This document shows positions 1 to 8,495 of a stretch of 64,000 nucleotides of DNA, in pieces (within the stretch, counting starts at the first letter, position 1; every line of letters starts with the position of its first letter). Under the pieces are notes generated by a model. It searched no databases, was not told the DNA's origin, and was given only the letters and a program-made list of their open reading frames with translations. A program made the position numbers and the translations under genes. The stretch is from positions 186,001-250,000 of the forward strand of contig NZ_NAEW01000002.1 of assembly GCF_002075345.1 (NCBI RefSeq), in the 5' to 3' direction. The stretch is from Citrobacter braakii. Its GTDB lineage: Bacteria; Pseudomonadota; Gammaproteobacteria; Enterobacterales; Enterobacteriaceae.

Positions 1-235
1 AAAACAGCGGATCGCCAGATGCCAGCACCACAACGCGTTGCTCCTGGTGCGCGCAAATCCAGTTCAAGAGTTCGAGAATATTGGCGCCGAGAACAAACTG
101 TTCACCGGTAAAATCCGGGAATTGCTGCAAATGTCGCTTTCCACCGACCAGAACATCAGCCGTTGCGACCGCTTCACGCGCCGCAGGCGTCATCAAATGC
201 AAACCGGCTGGTCCCATCCCTACAACGGTTAACAT
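1..235 (-). CDS. cbiE: Cobalt-precorrin-7 C5-methyltransferase CbiE, N-terminal part (cut by window edge)
   Basis: Only the first 78 or so residues are in the window. The frame opens at an ATG at 235 and reads [11 protein letters not shown], the glycine-rich S-adenosylmethionine-binding start of the precorrin methyltransferase family, followed by [12 protein letters not shown], typical of CbiE. The enzyme methylates C5 of the corrin ring in the anaerobic cobalamin pathway, working with CbiT. The start overlaps the end of cbiD by 7 bases, so the two are translationally coupled. The rest of the gene, and probably cbiT and later cbi genes, lie beyond position 1. Confidence 0.93.
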   Translation of the reverse strand, partial: MLTVVGMGPAGLHLMTPAAREAVATADVLVGGKRHLQQFPDFTGEQFVLGANILELLNWICAHQEQRVVVLASGDPLF

Positions 236-1365
236 TGCATCTCCTCAGCAATCTCTGCGACCGGGCGATTACTCCCAAGCACCTGATTATCAAAAGAGAA
301 CATGATGGCGTCACAGGTCGGGGGATTTTTGGTAAAGCGCAACGTTTGCAGGACGCGCATACAGATGCGCTTAGCCAGATGGTTGTAAATGTGCTGAAAA
401 CCGTATGCTTCTATGTGTTCCATCGCCGCCTCGGTGGTATCGCAGTCGCTGACCAGCGTGAGCAGTTCCAGCGGCGCCCCCAGTAACGCGAGGTGGGCCA
501 CCAGCGTTTCCATGCGAGCATCGGCAATATGGCTGTGGGTATGAAAGATCCCCGCCGCAATTTTGACAAGCTTACCAGGGTGTCCCACCAGCACAATTTG
601 TCGGAACCCCAGACGTACGGCTTCTTCAATCATGTAGCCGACAAAATTGCTCATGGTGACCACAACCTGGGTGTCGATCCCCATCTGCTCACGCACAAAA
701 CGTTCGCCGTGGTTTCCTGGCACCAGTACGACACGCTCCAGCCCCGCCGCTCGCTTAATTTCCAGCTCCAGCGACAGTGAACGTTTCCAGCTTTCTTCTG
801 ACATCGGCGTGACGATCCCAGTCGTACCAATGATCGAAATGCCGCCCAGAATGCCAAGGCGGGAGTTGTAGGTTTTTTGTGCCCGCTCTTCGCCTTCCGG
901 CGCGAAAATTTCAATTTGCGCCCCACGATTCGGACCAATCGCCTCACGAACCGCAGACTCAATGGTCTGGCGAGGTGTGCGATTAATCGCCGAACTGCCC
1001 ACCGGCAGGCCGATCCCTTTGCGGGTTACCGTGCCAACGCCTTCCCCGCCCTGAAGGGTTATCTCTTTGCTATCGTTTAACGTCACGCGGGCAAAAATCA
1101 GCATGCCGTGAGTGGCATCCACATCATCGCCACCGTCTTTGCGGATGGCGGCTATCGCCTGCTGTCCTTCGATATGCGGTGACTCTACGTTCAGACACAG
1201 CGTCACACCTGATGGCGTCACGATAGAAACCTGATGGATCAGGTGCTGGCGCAATACCATCAGCGCCGCCACTTTTGCCGCCGCCGTCGCGCACGATCCC
1301 GTGGTATATCCTTTACGCAGCGCTTTACCGTTGTGCCACACAGGCGTATCGAAGGACTCGCTCAT
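229..1365 (-). CDS. cbiD: Cobalt-precorrin-5B C1-methyltransferase CbiD
   Basis: 378 residues, full length for the family. It carries out the C1 methylation of the corrin ring in the oxygen-independent branch of cobalamin synthesis. Visible family motifs are [17 protein letters not shown] at residues 19-35, [13 protein letters not shown] near residue 110 and [11 protein letters not shown] near residue 180. It overlaps cbiC upstream by 4 bases and cbiE downstream by 7, as in the Salmonella cob operon. Nothing unusual was seen. Confidence 0.96.
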   Translation of the reverse strand: MSESFDTPVWHNGKALRKGYTTGSCATAAAKVAALMVLRQHLIHQVSIVTPSGVTLCLNVESPHIEGQQAIAAIRKDGGDDVDATHGMLIFARVTLNDSKEITLQGGEGVGTVTRKGIGLPVGSSAINRTPRQTIESAVREAIGPNRGAQIEIFAPEGEERAQKTYNSRLGILGGISIIGTTGIVTPMSEESWKRSLSLELEIKRAAGLERVVLVPGNHGERFVREQMGIDTQVVVTMSNFVGYMIEEAVRLGFRQIVLVGHPGKLVKIAAGIFHTHSHIADARMETLVAHLALLGAPLELLTLVSDCDTTEAAMEHIEAYGFQHIYNHLAKRICMRVLQTLRFTKNPPTCDAIMFSFDNQVLGSNRPVAEIAEEMQC

Positions 1366-1994
1366 CGCGCCCCCTGCATGTGATAAAGCATGGCGTTGAC
1401 GATCGCGGCGGCGACGTTACTTCCCCCTTTACGACCTAACGCAGCAATGGCGGGTAGATTGCTTTGGGTCAGTGCATCTTTCGACTCTTCTGCACCGACG
1501 AACCCAACCGGTACGCCAACTACGCCACTGACGGCCACATCATGCTCAAGCAGGCGGAACAGCGCTGTCGGCGCGTTGCCAAACACAAACAGCTTTTCAC
1601 CCTCTTCCTTCACCGCAATGTCAACGGCCGCCATTGACCGGGTAATGCCCTGCTCTTTTGCCGTCCGCACGACCCGCGGGTCGCTGATGTAGCAGCGGCA
1701 TTCGCCACCGAATTTTGCCAGCAGCGTTTTATTAATCCCGGAAAGGGCCATAGTGGTATCGGTATAAATCACGCTCGAACGGCTAAGCGCCGCACAGAAC
1801 TGCTCCAGCACATCACTGGAAAACCACAGAATGTCCAGCCAGTCGAAATCCGCTGTCGTGTGAATAACCCGCTTGATAATGGCTTCATGTAACGGGCTGG
1901 CAAACTGATAGTCCGGGCGGGTTTCACGGATGATCTCGCCAATAATGTCGAAACTTTTGGCCTCAATCGCCTGGGGTTGCTGGATATATTGCAT
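1362..1994 (-). CDS. cbiC: Cobalt-precorrin-8 methylmutase CbiC
   Basis: 210 residues. It moves the methyl group from C11 to C12 of the corrin ring, giving cobyrinic acid. The motif [11 protein letters not shown] holds His45, the likely catalytic histidine by analogy with CobH/CbiC enzymes, and the glycine-rich stretch [14 protein letters not shown] is typical of the family. It lies 10 bases after cbiB and overlaps cbiD by 4, so it belongs to the same transcript. Confidence 0.96.
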   Translation of the reverse strand: MQYIQQPQAIEAKSFDIIGEIIRETRPDYQFASPLHEAIIKRVIHTTADFDWLDILWFSSDVLEQFCAALSRSSVIYTDTTMALSGINKTLLAKFGGECRCYISDPRVVRTAKEQGITRSMAAVDIAVKEEGEKLFVFGNAPTALFRLLEHDVAVSGVVGVPVGFVGAEESKDALTQSNLPAIAALGRKGGSNVAAAIVNAMLYHMQGAR

Positions 1995-2004
1995 TGTGTT
2001 GTCC

Positions 2005-2964
2005 TCAGGCTACACCGACCAGCAGCCACCGCAGCGCAATAAACAGCGCCAGTGCCAGCATCGATGCCACCCACATCAATCGAATCGTATGGGAAATGTC
2101 GTCTACCGAAATGTCGCGTTGTGCATCACCGATCCACGGTTTCTCAACGCGCTCGCCAAAGTAGTCATTAGGACCACCCAGACGAATTCCTAATGCCCCG
2201 GCAACGGACGCTTCTGACCACGCGCAGTTTGGGCTGCTGTGGTTGTAGCGATCGCGCCAGCCAATCTGCAAAGCACGCGTGCCGTCCTGGCGACATAAAA
2301 ATGCCGCTGCGCCCAACAGCAGCCAACTTAGTCTCGCGGGAATATAATTTGCGACATCGTCCAGACGAGCGCTGACCATACCGATAGCACGGTATTTTTC
2401 ATGTTTGTAGCCCACCATGGAGTCAAGGGTGTTTACCGCTTTGTAGGCCATCGCCAGAGGCGCACCGCCGAGGAGCAAGAAGAACAGCGGCGCGATGATG
2501 CCATCAACGGTGTTCTCAGCCACGGTTTCCACTACGCCGCGGTTGATCTGTTGTGGCTGTAATTGCGAGGTATCGCGTCCCACAATCCATGACAGCTTTT
2601 CCCGACTTGCAGCAAGGTTACCGGCACGTAGCGGACGCTCGACATCCTGCGCGGCGTTTGCCAGGCAGCGCCCGGCCAGCACGGTAAAGATCATCCAGAC
2701 CTCAACCACCCAACCAAGCCAGGGATGAATAGAGTGCGCCAGCGCCAGTACTCCCCAGGACACAGCCCAGGTCAGCCCAACCACCACAATCCACATCACC
2801 GCGCCACCGATGCGTAGCGCACGGTCGCTATGGCAGTAACGCCGAACAACCCGTTGCACCGCAGAAATCAGATTGCCAATCCAGCGCACCGGATGCGGCC
2901 AGTTCTGCGGATCGCCGATGATAAAATCAAGCAGCCAGGCAACACACCACGCGAGGATGGTCAT
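2005..2964 (-). CDS. cbiB: Adenosylcobinamide-phosphate synthase CbiB
   Basis: 319 residues, an inner-membrane protein that attaches (R)-1-amino-2-propanol O-phosphate to adenosylcobyric acid to give adenosylcobinamide phosphate. It opens with a hydrophobic segment followed by DFIIGDPQNWPHPVRWIGNLI, the signature of the CobD/CbiB family. Further hydrophobic stretches include LTWAVSWGVLAL and, near the C-terminus, MLALALFIALRWLLVGVA. The ATG overlaps the cbiA stop codon. Nothing unusual was seen. Confidence 0.96.
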   Translation of the reverse strand: MTILAWCVAWLLDFIIGDPQNWPHPVRWIGNLISAVQRVVRRYCHSDRALRIGGAVMWIVVVGLTWAVSWGVLALAHSIHPWLGWVVEVWMIFTVLAGRCLANAAQDVERPLRAGNLAASREKLSWIVGRDTSQLQPQQINRGVVETVAENTVDGIIAPLFFLLLGGAPLAMAYKAVNTLDSMVGYKHEKYRAIGMVSARLDDVANYIPARLSWLLLGAAAFLCRQDGTRALQIGWRDRYNHSSPNCAWSEASVAGALGIRLGGPNDYFGERVEKPWIGDAQRDISVDDISHTIRLMWVASMLALALFIALRWLLVGVA

Positions 2965-4340
2965 AGTGCGCTCCTCGCGGCTGCCAGCCAGTGGTTAAGC
3001 ATCTGCGGACGTTGAGCAAAATGAACGTGTAGATAGCTGGCAAAGGTATTTCCCACCTGCCAGCCGCCGGACCAGGCTTGCAGCGTTTTGCCATCGCGCA
3101 CTTTGCGACAGTTCATCACCGCGGGGGTTTCAGGGGTAAAATCGGAGTAGTGGAATTCATGTCCGCGCAGCACTTCGCCTTCTGCAGCTAACAACGTTTG
3201 CTGCGTGGCCTGCGCTTCGCAGTAGCCAAATCGGGTCAGACGTTTTCCCATTTTGCTGTGACCGGGAATGATATCCGCCATCAGCCAGGTATCACCCTGG
3301 CTGTCTTCCAGCGAACTGCCGAGGTACATCAGCCCCCCGCACTCGGCATAAATCGCGACACCCTGCTGGTGCGCCGCCCGCAGTTGGTTAAGCATTGCAA
3401 TATTACGGGCCAACGCCGCAGCATGTAACTCAGGATAGCCACCCCCCAGCCAGATCATCTGACAGTCGGGTAAACAGGTGTCGTGCAACGGGCTAAAACG
3501 GACAATCTTAAGCCCCGTGCGCTCCAGTAGCGTAATGTTGTCCGGGTAGTAGAAGTTGAACGCTTCGTCATCGGCGATGGCAAGCGTTAGCCCTGCCCCG
3601 GCGTCTGCGGCGGGCAGCGCTGGCCATTCACCAGCAGGAAGCGTGTCTAACTGGCTTAATCTCAGCAGCGCGTCGATATCAAGGGTTTGCTCCAGCGTCG
3701 CGGCAAACGCCTGCCACGGCTTCTGGTTGATAACCGACTCACGCGCGGTAACTAACCCCAGATGACGCTCAGGAAGCGCAACGCCTTCCATACGGGGAAC
3801 GTAGCCTAAGACGGGTACAGCGCAGTAACGCTCAATCGCCACTTTCAGGAGCTGGTAATGCGTTTCGCTGTTAACCCGGTTAACAATAACGCCGGCAATA
3901 TTCAGGGTTGGATCAAAATGCTGAAACCCCATTACCGTCGCGGCGATCGAGGTGGAAACGGCTTTGCCATCAACCAGTAGGATAACCGGACAGCCTAACT
4001 GTTTGGCCATCGCGGCGGTGCTGCAGTAGTTTGGGTCGGTGCCGTATCCGTCATACAACCCCATAACGCCTTCAATAACGGCGATATCCGCATGTTGCAT
4101 GTGCTCGCGAAATAAAGCATTCAGGGTGGGGACGGGAAGCATGAAGCTATCAAGATTGCGGGAAGCAGTGCCGCATACCGCGGTATGCCAGCCGGTATCA
4201 AGGTAATCGGGGCCTACTTTGCAAGGCTGGACGCGTAAACCGCGTTTTTTCAACAAGCTCAACAAGCCCAGCGTCACCGTGGTTTTACCACAGCCGCTTC
4301 CGGTACCTGCAAGAACAAAAGCGTGAAAATTGGCCGCCAT
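2961..4340 (-). CDS. cbiA: Cobyrinic acid a,c-diamide synthase CbiA
   Basis: 459 residues, the same length as the Salmonella enzyme. It amidates side chains a and c of cobyrinic acid using glutamine and ATP. The N-terminal P-loop AGTGSGCGKTT is at residues 11-21. The C-terminal class I glutamine amidotransferase domain has its nucleophile in YAECGGLMYLG near residue 330. An in-frame upstream methionine at 4421 would start inside the leader; the ATG at 4340 is preferred because it matches the family N-terminus (MAxxxHAFxLAGTGSG). It is the first gene of the operon, with riboswitch control upstream. Confidence 0.96.
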   Translation of the reverse strand: MAANFHAFVLAGTGSGCGKTTVTLGLLSLLKKRGLRVQPCKVGPDYLDTGWHTAVCGTASRNLDSFMLPVPTLNALFREHMQHADIAVIEGVMGLYDGYGTDPNYCSTAAMAKQLGCPVILLVDGKAVSTSIAATVMGFQHFDPTLNIAGVIVNRVNSETHYQLLKVAIERYCAVPVLGYVPRMEGVALPERHLGLVTARESVINQKPWQAFAATLEQTLDIDALLRLSQLDTLPAGEWPALPAADAGAGLTLAIADDEAFNFYYPDNITLLERTGLKIVRFSPLHDTCLPDCQMIWLGGGYPELHAAALARNIAMLNQLRAAHQQGVAIYAECGGLMYLGSSLEDSQGDTWLMADIIPGHSKMGKRLTRFGYCEAQATQQTLLAAEGEVLRGHEFHYSDFTPETPAVMNCRKVRDGKTLQAWSGGWQVGNTFASYLHVHFAQRPQMLNHWLAAARSAL

Positions 4341-4360
4341 ACCCTGATCCTGTTCAGGGT
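4341..4360 (-). promoter_or_regulatory. Hairpin covering the cbiA ribosome binding site
   Basis: On the minus strand the 20 bases directly before the cbiA ATG form a 7-bp stem, ACCCTGA pairing with TCAGGGT, around the loop ACAGGA. The purine-rich sequence that would bind the ribosome lies in the loop and 3' arm. In the Salmonella cob leader a hairpin over the ribosome site is the switch that B12 binding stabilises, so this is probably the matching expression platform. The pairing is seen; the function is inferred from the family. Confidence 0.75.
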
Positions 4361-4439
4361 GGTAGGGGTGTAAAGATACCCAGTCTCTCGACTGTATGCA
4401 TCTGAACCACCCACTTCCCACCGAAGTTGTTGGTAGTCA

Positions 4440-4591
4440 CTGACAGGCAGGTCTTCTGGCTTAGCGTCATCCTCACCCGTCCTTCCCAATCTTGCGATCA
4501 GTGGTCAATACGGGGTCGTCAGCATCACAGCAGCGGGGGCTGCGGGGGATTCTCACCCCCTTCCCTACCACAAATGTGGCAAACCTGTCAG
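4440..4591 (-). promoter_or_regulatory. Cobalamin riboswitch (B12 element) upstream of cbiA
   Basis: On the minus strand the element opens with CTGACAGG (4591-4584) and closes with CCTGTCAG (4447-4440), a perfect 8-bp P1 stem. Inside are the conserved blocks TTTGCCAC, GGGTGAGAATCCCCCGC and the B12-box sequence AGCCAGAAGACCTGCC. These are the usual blocks of enterobacterial cob and btuB leaders. It lies about 100 bases before the cbiA start and should reduce cbi translation when adenosylcobalamin is plentiful. Confidence 0.93.
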
Positions 4592-4935
4592 TTCAAGAGC
4601 CTGATTAATTAAGCTCTCTGTTATGAGGTAAATTCACGACCTCATGACAATAATTCAATTTAATATCTTGCCGGGTTCATTCAACCAATTACCTGGCATA
4701 AACCCACTTATTCATATGCTCGCATTCTGAATGAAAGTGCCAACAAAGAATAAAGAAAGTCATTCACAGAGACACTGTATCTCATCACAAAAATAAAAAC
4801 TGGTGCAGTTTATCCCTCTAATACTAATATTTTGTTGCGCTATGACAATTTATTGACTGCTGTCGCTACTTTTCATTTTATAATGACTGGCATAGCGCCC
4901 TATATCAAAAATCGGCAATAGCAAAATATTGCCAT
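4592..4935. other. AT-rich non-coding region between cob leader and pocR (cob promoter region)
   Basis: No credible gene is present. The cob promoter, activated by PocR in Salmonella, should lie here, transcribed on the minus strand, but I could not identify its -35/-10 boxes or PocR sites with confidence. The pocR-proximal end holds the likely pocR terminator (4906-4933). The rest is AT-rich and shows no repeat or recognised RNA. Confidence 0.6.
4906..4933 (-). terminator. Probable pocR terminator
   Basis: Two bases after the pocR stop on the minus strand, GGCAATA and TATTGCC form a 7-bp stem with a 6-base loop (4933-4914). This is followed by GATTTTTG. The stem is AT-rich and the T-run short, so termination may be partial, which would let some pocR transcripts run into cob. 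Confidence 0.55.
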
Positions 4936-5847
4936 TTAAGCGGATTCGCCACGTGAAATGACATTTATTTGTTGGCGAAATGCCTGCGGCGTGACCTGAT
5001 ACGTTTGACGAAAAACTTTGCAAAAATAACTGGTTTGCGAAAATCCTAAATTACGCGCAATGCTGGCTATGCTCCAGTCACTGTGGCAAAGCAGCTCTTT
5101 TGCACTGGCCATTCGCTGCTGGTTTACCCATGCGTTAAAACCGATGCCATGATATTTTTTGAACAATTTGCTGAAATAGTAAGGGCTAAGGTAAACATGA
5201 GAGGCGACATCCTCCAGACGCAATTCGTCTGATAAATGCGCATCAATATAGCGCAGTGCTTTTTTCATTTTGCTGTCATGAGGATTGGTGCTGCGGTTAG
5301 CGCGTACCGGCTCTGACTGCAGCGGGTTATCTTTGATAACCACAAAATTAAGTTGTTTCTTAAGGCAATTTTCTACGATGAGCTTCAGCAGATCCGCTGA
5401 GGCGATGACTCGCGAATAGTCCATTTCCGGTACATTACGAAACTCGTTGACCAGTTCGGGATCGGCTTGCCAGCGGTCATCTACATTCAGAATATCAACC
5501 AAACCGACATCGTTACTTAAGCGTACCTGGCCACAAAGCACAAACCCTACCAGGTGCCCCGCAATGACCAGCGGAATTGAGAAATCGGTAAGTCCGGCGT
5601 GACAGCGATAGATGCAGGGTTGATCGGATTTAGAGGCTTCCAGCCCTCCACAGCGATCGCTCATACGACAACGGGTACTGTGCTGAGGATGCTGACGCAT
5701 CAACTGGCAAAAAGGGGTGAAATTAAAAAGCTCAGAAATTTCATCACCGTGAATATTGACAACCACAACGGCCAGACTGGTGGCCTGCGCAAAATCCTGT
5801 GCGATTTTATTAATGAGTTCTGAGTTCAGGGCACTCGCAGAAATCAT
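4936..5847 (-). CDS. pocR: PocR, AraC-family activator of cob and pdu operons
   Basis: 303 residues. The N-terminal half is a PocR sensory domain with a cysteine cluster (CRMSDRCGGLEA, CIYRCHAG). The C-terminal ~100 residues are an AraC-type DNA-binding domain with two helix-turn-helix units (LEDVASHVYLSPYYFSKLFK and SIASIARNLGFSQTSYFCKV). In Salmonella PocR responds to 1,2-propanediol and activates the cob promoter, the pdu promoter and its own gene. Its position between the two operons fits that. A good ribosome site (GAGAGG) precedes the ATG at 5847. It lies 200 bases after pduF and may be transcribed from both its own and pduF promoters. Confidence 0.96.
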   Translation of the reverse strand: MISASALNSELINKIAQDFAQATSLAVVVVNIHGDEISELFNFTPFCQLMRQHPQHSTRCRMSDRCGGLEASKSDQPCIYRCHAGLTDFSIPLVIAGHLVGFVLCGQVRLSNDVGLVDILNVDDRWQADPELVNEFRNVPEMDYSRVIASADLLKLIVENCLKKQLNFVVIKDNPLQSEPVRANRSTNPHDSKMKKALRYIDAHLSDELRLEDVASHVYLSPYYFSKLFKKYHGIGFNAWVNQQRMASAKELLCHSDWSIASIARNLGFSQTSYFCKVFRQTYQVTPQAFRQQINVISRGESA

Positions 5848-5952
5848 GATAAAACCTCTCAGTTAATTTATTGTTATAAATAAAACATATTATTCACATT
5901 CATTTTCACCCTGCCATCCTGAGCATTGATGAAAGTCGTAATTGAACATAAC

Positions 5953-5980
5953 AAAAGTCTCCCATTCTTGGGAGACTTTT
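5953..5980 (-). terminator. Hairpin terminator after pduF
   Basis: AAAAGTCTCCCA and TGGGAGACTTTT form a perfect 12-bp inverted repeat with a TTCT loop. On the minus strand the hairpin ends in a short T-run followed by G, which suits a rho-independent terminator for pduF. Because it sits between pduF and pocR, transcription reaching pocR from the pduF promoter would have to read through it. Confidence 0.75.
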
Positions 5981-6048
5981 TGGGCAGTTCAGGATACCGG
6001 ATCACGAAAACAGTTTTTACTTTTCAAAAATAAACTTCTTCTGTGAAG

Positions 6049-6858
6049 CTAGCTCTCATTTTCGTCCAGCTTACACGTATTACACGGTAAATTTTTGCCA
6101 ATCAAATAACGATAAATTGCTGCACCCGCGCACGCGCCGATGATAGGGGCCACAATCGGTACAATGAAATAAGGGATATCACGCCCACCGGTCATCGCAA
6201 CATCTCCCCACCCGGCCATCCAGGCAAACAATTTAGGGCCAAAATCACGCGCCGGATTCATCGCAAATCCGGTGAGCGGACCGGTGGATGCGCCGATAAC
6301 AGCAACCAGAATACCAATCAGCAGTGGTGCCAACGGACCTTTAGGCACACCGTTACCGTCGTCAGTCAGCGCCATGATCATCCCCATAAGAATGGAGGTA
6401 ATCACCACTTCGACCAACGCTGCCTGCCAGACGCTGAGCGCCGCCGCAGGATAAGTACTAAAAATACTGGCAAGGTGCAGGCTTTCCAGACTGCCGCGCA
6501 CCATCTGGTGGGCCGACTCATACTCGGTAAACAGACTGCCGTAGAGCAAATAAGCCAGCAAAGCGCCACCAAAGGCCCCCGCGACCTGCGCCACAGTGTA
6601 AGGTAAAACTTTGCGCCCCGGAAAACAGGCAAACAGCCACAGTGCGATGGTGATAGCAGGGTTGAGATGCGCGCCAGAAATCCCGGCCGTCAGGTAGACT
6701 GCAAGCGAGATCCCCAGACCCCAAATGATGCAGATCTCCCACAATCCCAGGCTGGCACCTGCGACTTTCAGAGCGCTCAGGCAGCCAATACCAAAAAACA
6801 AAAACAGCCCGGTACCCAAAAACTCAGCAATGCATTGCGCTTTTAGTGAATCGTTCAT
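6049..6858 (-). CDS. pduF: Propanediol diffusion facilitator PduF (aquaglyceroporin family)
   Basis: 269 residues, an inner-membrane channel of the MIP family with six hydrophobic segments. Both pore motifs are present: HLNPAIT in the first half and MNPARDFGP in the second. The aspartate after NPAR is typical of glycerol facilitators rather than water channels. It probably speeds entry of 1,2-propanediol. It is divergent from pduA across a 525-base control region, with pocR next downstream. The ATG at 6858 follows a purine-rich stretch (AGAAGGTG). Confidence 0.95.
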   Translation of the reverse strand: MNDSLKAQCIAEFLGTGLFLFFGIGCLSALKVAGASLGLWEICIIWGLGISLAVYLTAGISGAHLNPAITIALWLFACFPGRKVLPYTVAQVAGAFGGALLAYLLYGSLFTEYESAHQMVRGSLESLHLASIFSTYPAAALSVWQAALVEVVITSILMGMIMALTDDGNGVPKGPLAPLLIGILVAVIGASTGPLTGFAMNPARDFGPKLFAWMAGWGDVAMTGGRDIPYFIVPIVAPIIGACAGAAIYRYLIGKNLPCNTCKLDENES

Positions 6859-7383
6859 TGTGACACCTTCTAAGCAGAGTTCGTGTCTTTACCAGCGGAC
6901 TCCTTACTGGCAAGTAGAATACTTCGAGGCTTACTATAAAAGGCCGTATCAGCAAATTGTTGGCATTCTGCGGATAGCTTGCCCTTTAAAATCGTGGTGC
7001 AATAGCAAATTCTTGCTACGCACTTTATTAAAACATTAGAGACAATCGGGATTACGCGTATTACACGGACATTTTCAAAACAATAAAATATTGCTATTAG
7101 CAGAAATCCGTTTTCAAACCACCATCACAATTTCATTTTTTTCGCATAGCAAATGATATTTATAATGTCACCAGAAAAAGTGTAAATGTGGAACTGACAT
7201 AACTAAATAATCACATCAATAAAATTTAATATACCCATTAAAAACAACAAGTTAAAATAATTAATAGCAATTTTATATCACCTTACCTCTATTATTTTTT
7301 CACTCTCAATTTCAAGTCAGCCATTCTTTTTCCTCGCTTCTTTTTATAGTCATGAACATCGGGACAACCCAGGCGAGGTCTTT
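6859..7383. other. Divergent control region between pduF and pduA
   Basis: 525 bases with no credible gene, strongly AT-rich compared with the flanking genes. It should contain the pdu promoter (plus strand) and the pduF/pocR promoters (minus strand). The motif ATAGCAA recurs at 7002, 7146 and 7264, and in reverse orientation near 7088. At 7003-7018 TAGCAA and TTGCTA form an inverted repeat 4 bases apart. These could be PocR half-sites, but that is inference. No -35/-10 pair was assigned with confidence. Confidence 0.55.
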
Positions 7384-7665
7384 ATGCAACAAGAAGCGTT
7401 AGGAATGGTAGAAACCAAAGGCTTGACTGCAGCCATAGAGGCCGCAGATGCAATGGTGAAGTCAGCCAATGTAATGCTGGTCGGCTACGAAAAAATTGGT
7501 TCGGGGCTGGTAACAGTCATTGTCCGCGGCGATGTTGGCGCAGTCAAAGCAGCAACAGATGCAGGTGCCGCCGCAGCACGTAATGTGGGAGAAGTGAAAG
7601 CCGTACACGTCATCCCACGCCCTCACACCGATGTAGAAAAAATCTTACCGAAGGGAATTAGCTAA
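7384..7665 (+). CDS. pduA: Microcompartment shell protein PduA (hexameric BMC domain)
   Basis: 93 residues, a single BMC domain. The sequence [20 protein letters not shown] and the central [21 protein letters not shown] are almost identical to Salmonella PduA. It forms flat hexamers that tile the microcompartment facets; the pore is lined by the residues around KIGSG and passes propanediol while holding back propionaldehyde. It is the first pdu gene. It overlaps the pduB start by one base. The ribosome site is GCGAGG, about 6 bases before the ATG. Confidence 0.97.
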
Positions 7666-8477
7666 TGAGCAGCAATGAGCTGGTTGATCAGATCATGGCG
7701 CAGGTGATTGCTCGCGTGGCAACGCCGGAACAGCAGGCTATCCCTGAAAATAATCCTCCAACACGAGAAACGGCTATGGCAGAGAAAAGCTGCAGTTTAA
7801 CGGAGTTTGTCGGTACTGCGATTGGCGACACCGTCGGTCTGGTAATCGCCAACGTGGACAGCGCCCTACTGGACGCAATGAAACTTGAAAAACGGTATCG
7901 CTCCATTGGCATCCTTGGCGCGCGTACTGGTGCAGGCCCGCACATCATGGCCGCAGATGAAGCGGTAAAAGCCACCAATACTGAAGTCGTCAGTATTGAG
8001 TTGCCACGTGATACCAAAGGCGGCGCGGGTCACGGTTCGCTGATTATTCTCGGCGGCAACGATGTTTCCGACGTGAAACGCGGAATTGAGGTTGCGCTGA
8101 AAGAACTGGATCGCACCTTTGGCGATGTGTATGCCAACGAAGCCGGTCACATCGAGATGCAATACACCGCACGCGCCAGCTACGCGCTGGAAAAAGCCTT
8201 TGGTGCACCGATTGGCCGTGCCTGTGGCGTGATCGTCGGCGCCCCGGCATCCGTTGGTGTCCTGATGGCTGATACTGCGCTGAAATCCGCCAACGTGGAA
8301 GTTGTGGCCTACAGCTCCCCTGCCCATGGCACCAGCTTCAGTAACGAAGCCATTCTGGTCATTTCAGGCGATTCCGGCGCTGTGCGTCAGGCCGTTATCT
8401 CCGCCCGCGAAATCGGTAAAACCGTACTCGGGACCCTCGGCTCAGAACCGAAAAACGATCGTCCGTCCTACATCTGA
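7665..8477 (+). CDS. pduB: Microcompartment shell protein PduB, with internal start for PduB'
   Basis: 270 residues with two tandem BMC domains, forming pseudohexameric trimers in the shell. In Salmonella two products are made from this gene; the shorter PduB' starts at Met38. The equivalent ATG is present at 7776 (MAEKSCSLTEF), preceded by GAGAAACGG as a weak ribosome site. The extra N-terminal 37 residues of the long form ([18 protein letters not shown]) resemble the short amphipathic helices used to tie cargo to the shell, and in Salmonella this region links shell and core. Confidence 0.96.
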   Translation: MSSNELVDQIMAQVIARVATPEQQAIPENNPPTRETAMAEKSCSLTEFVGTAIGDTVGLVIANVDSALLDAMKLEKRYRSIGILGARTGAGPHIMAADEAVKATNTEVVSIELPRDTKGGAGHGSLIILGGNDVSDVKRGIEVALKELDRTFGDVYANEAGHIEMQYTARASYALEKAFGAPIGRACGVIVGAPASVGVLMADTALKSANVEVVAYSSPAHGTSFSNEAILVISGDSGAVRQAVISAREIGKTVLGTLGSEPKNDRPSYI

Positions 8478-8495
8478 TATCAGTGAGGCTGATTC

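Noticed and set aside
4853-4884. TTGACT ... TATAAT promoter-like pair on the plus strand
   Set aside because: The spacing is 20 bases, too long for a good sigma-70 promoter, and it would transcribe against pocR. It is likely a chance match in AT-rich DNA.
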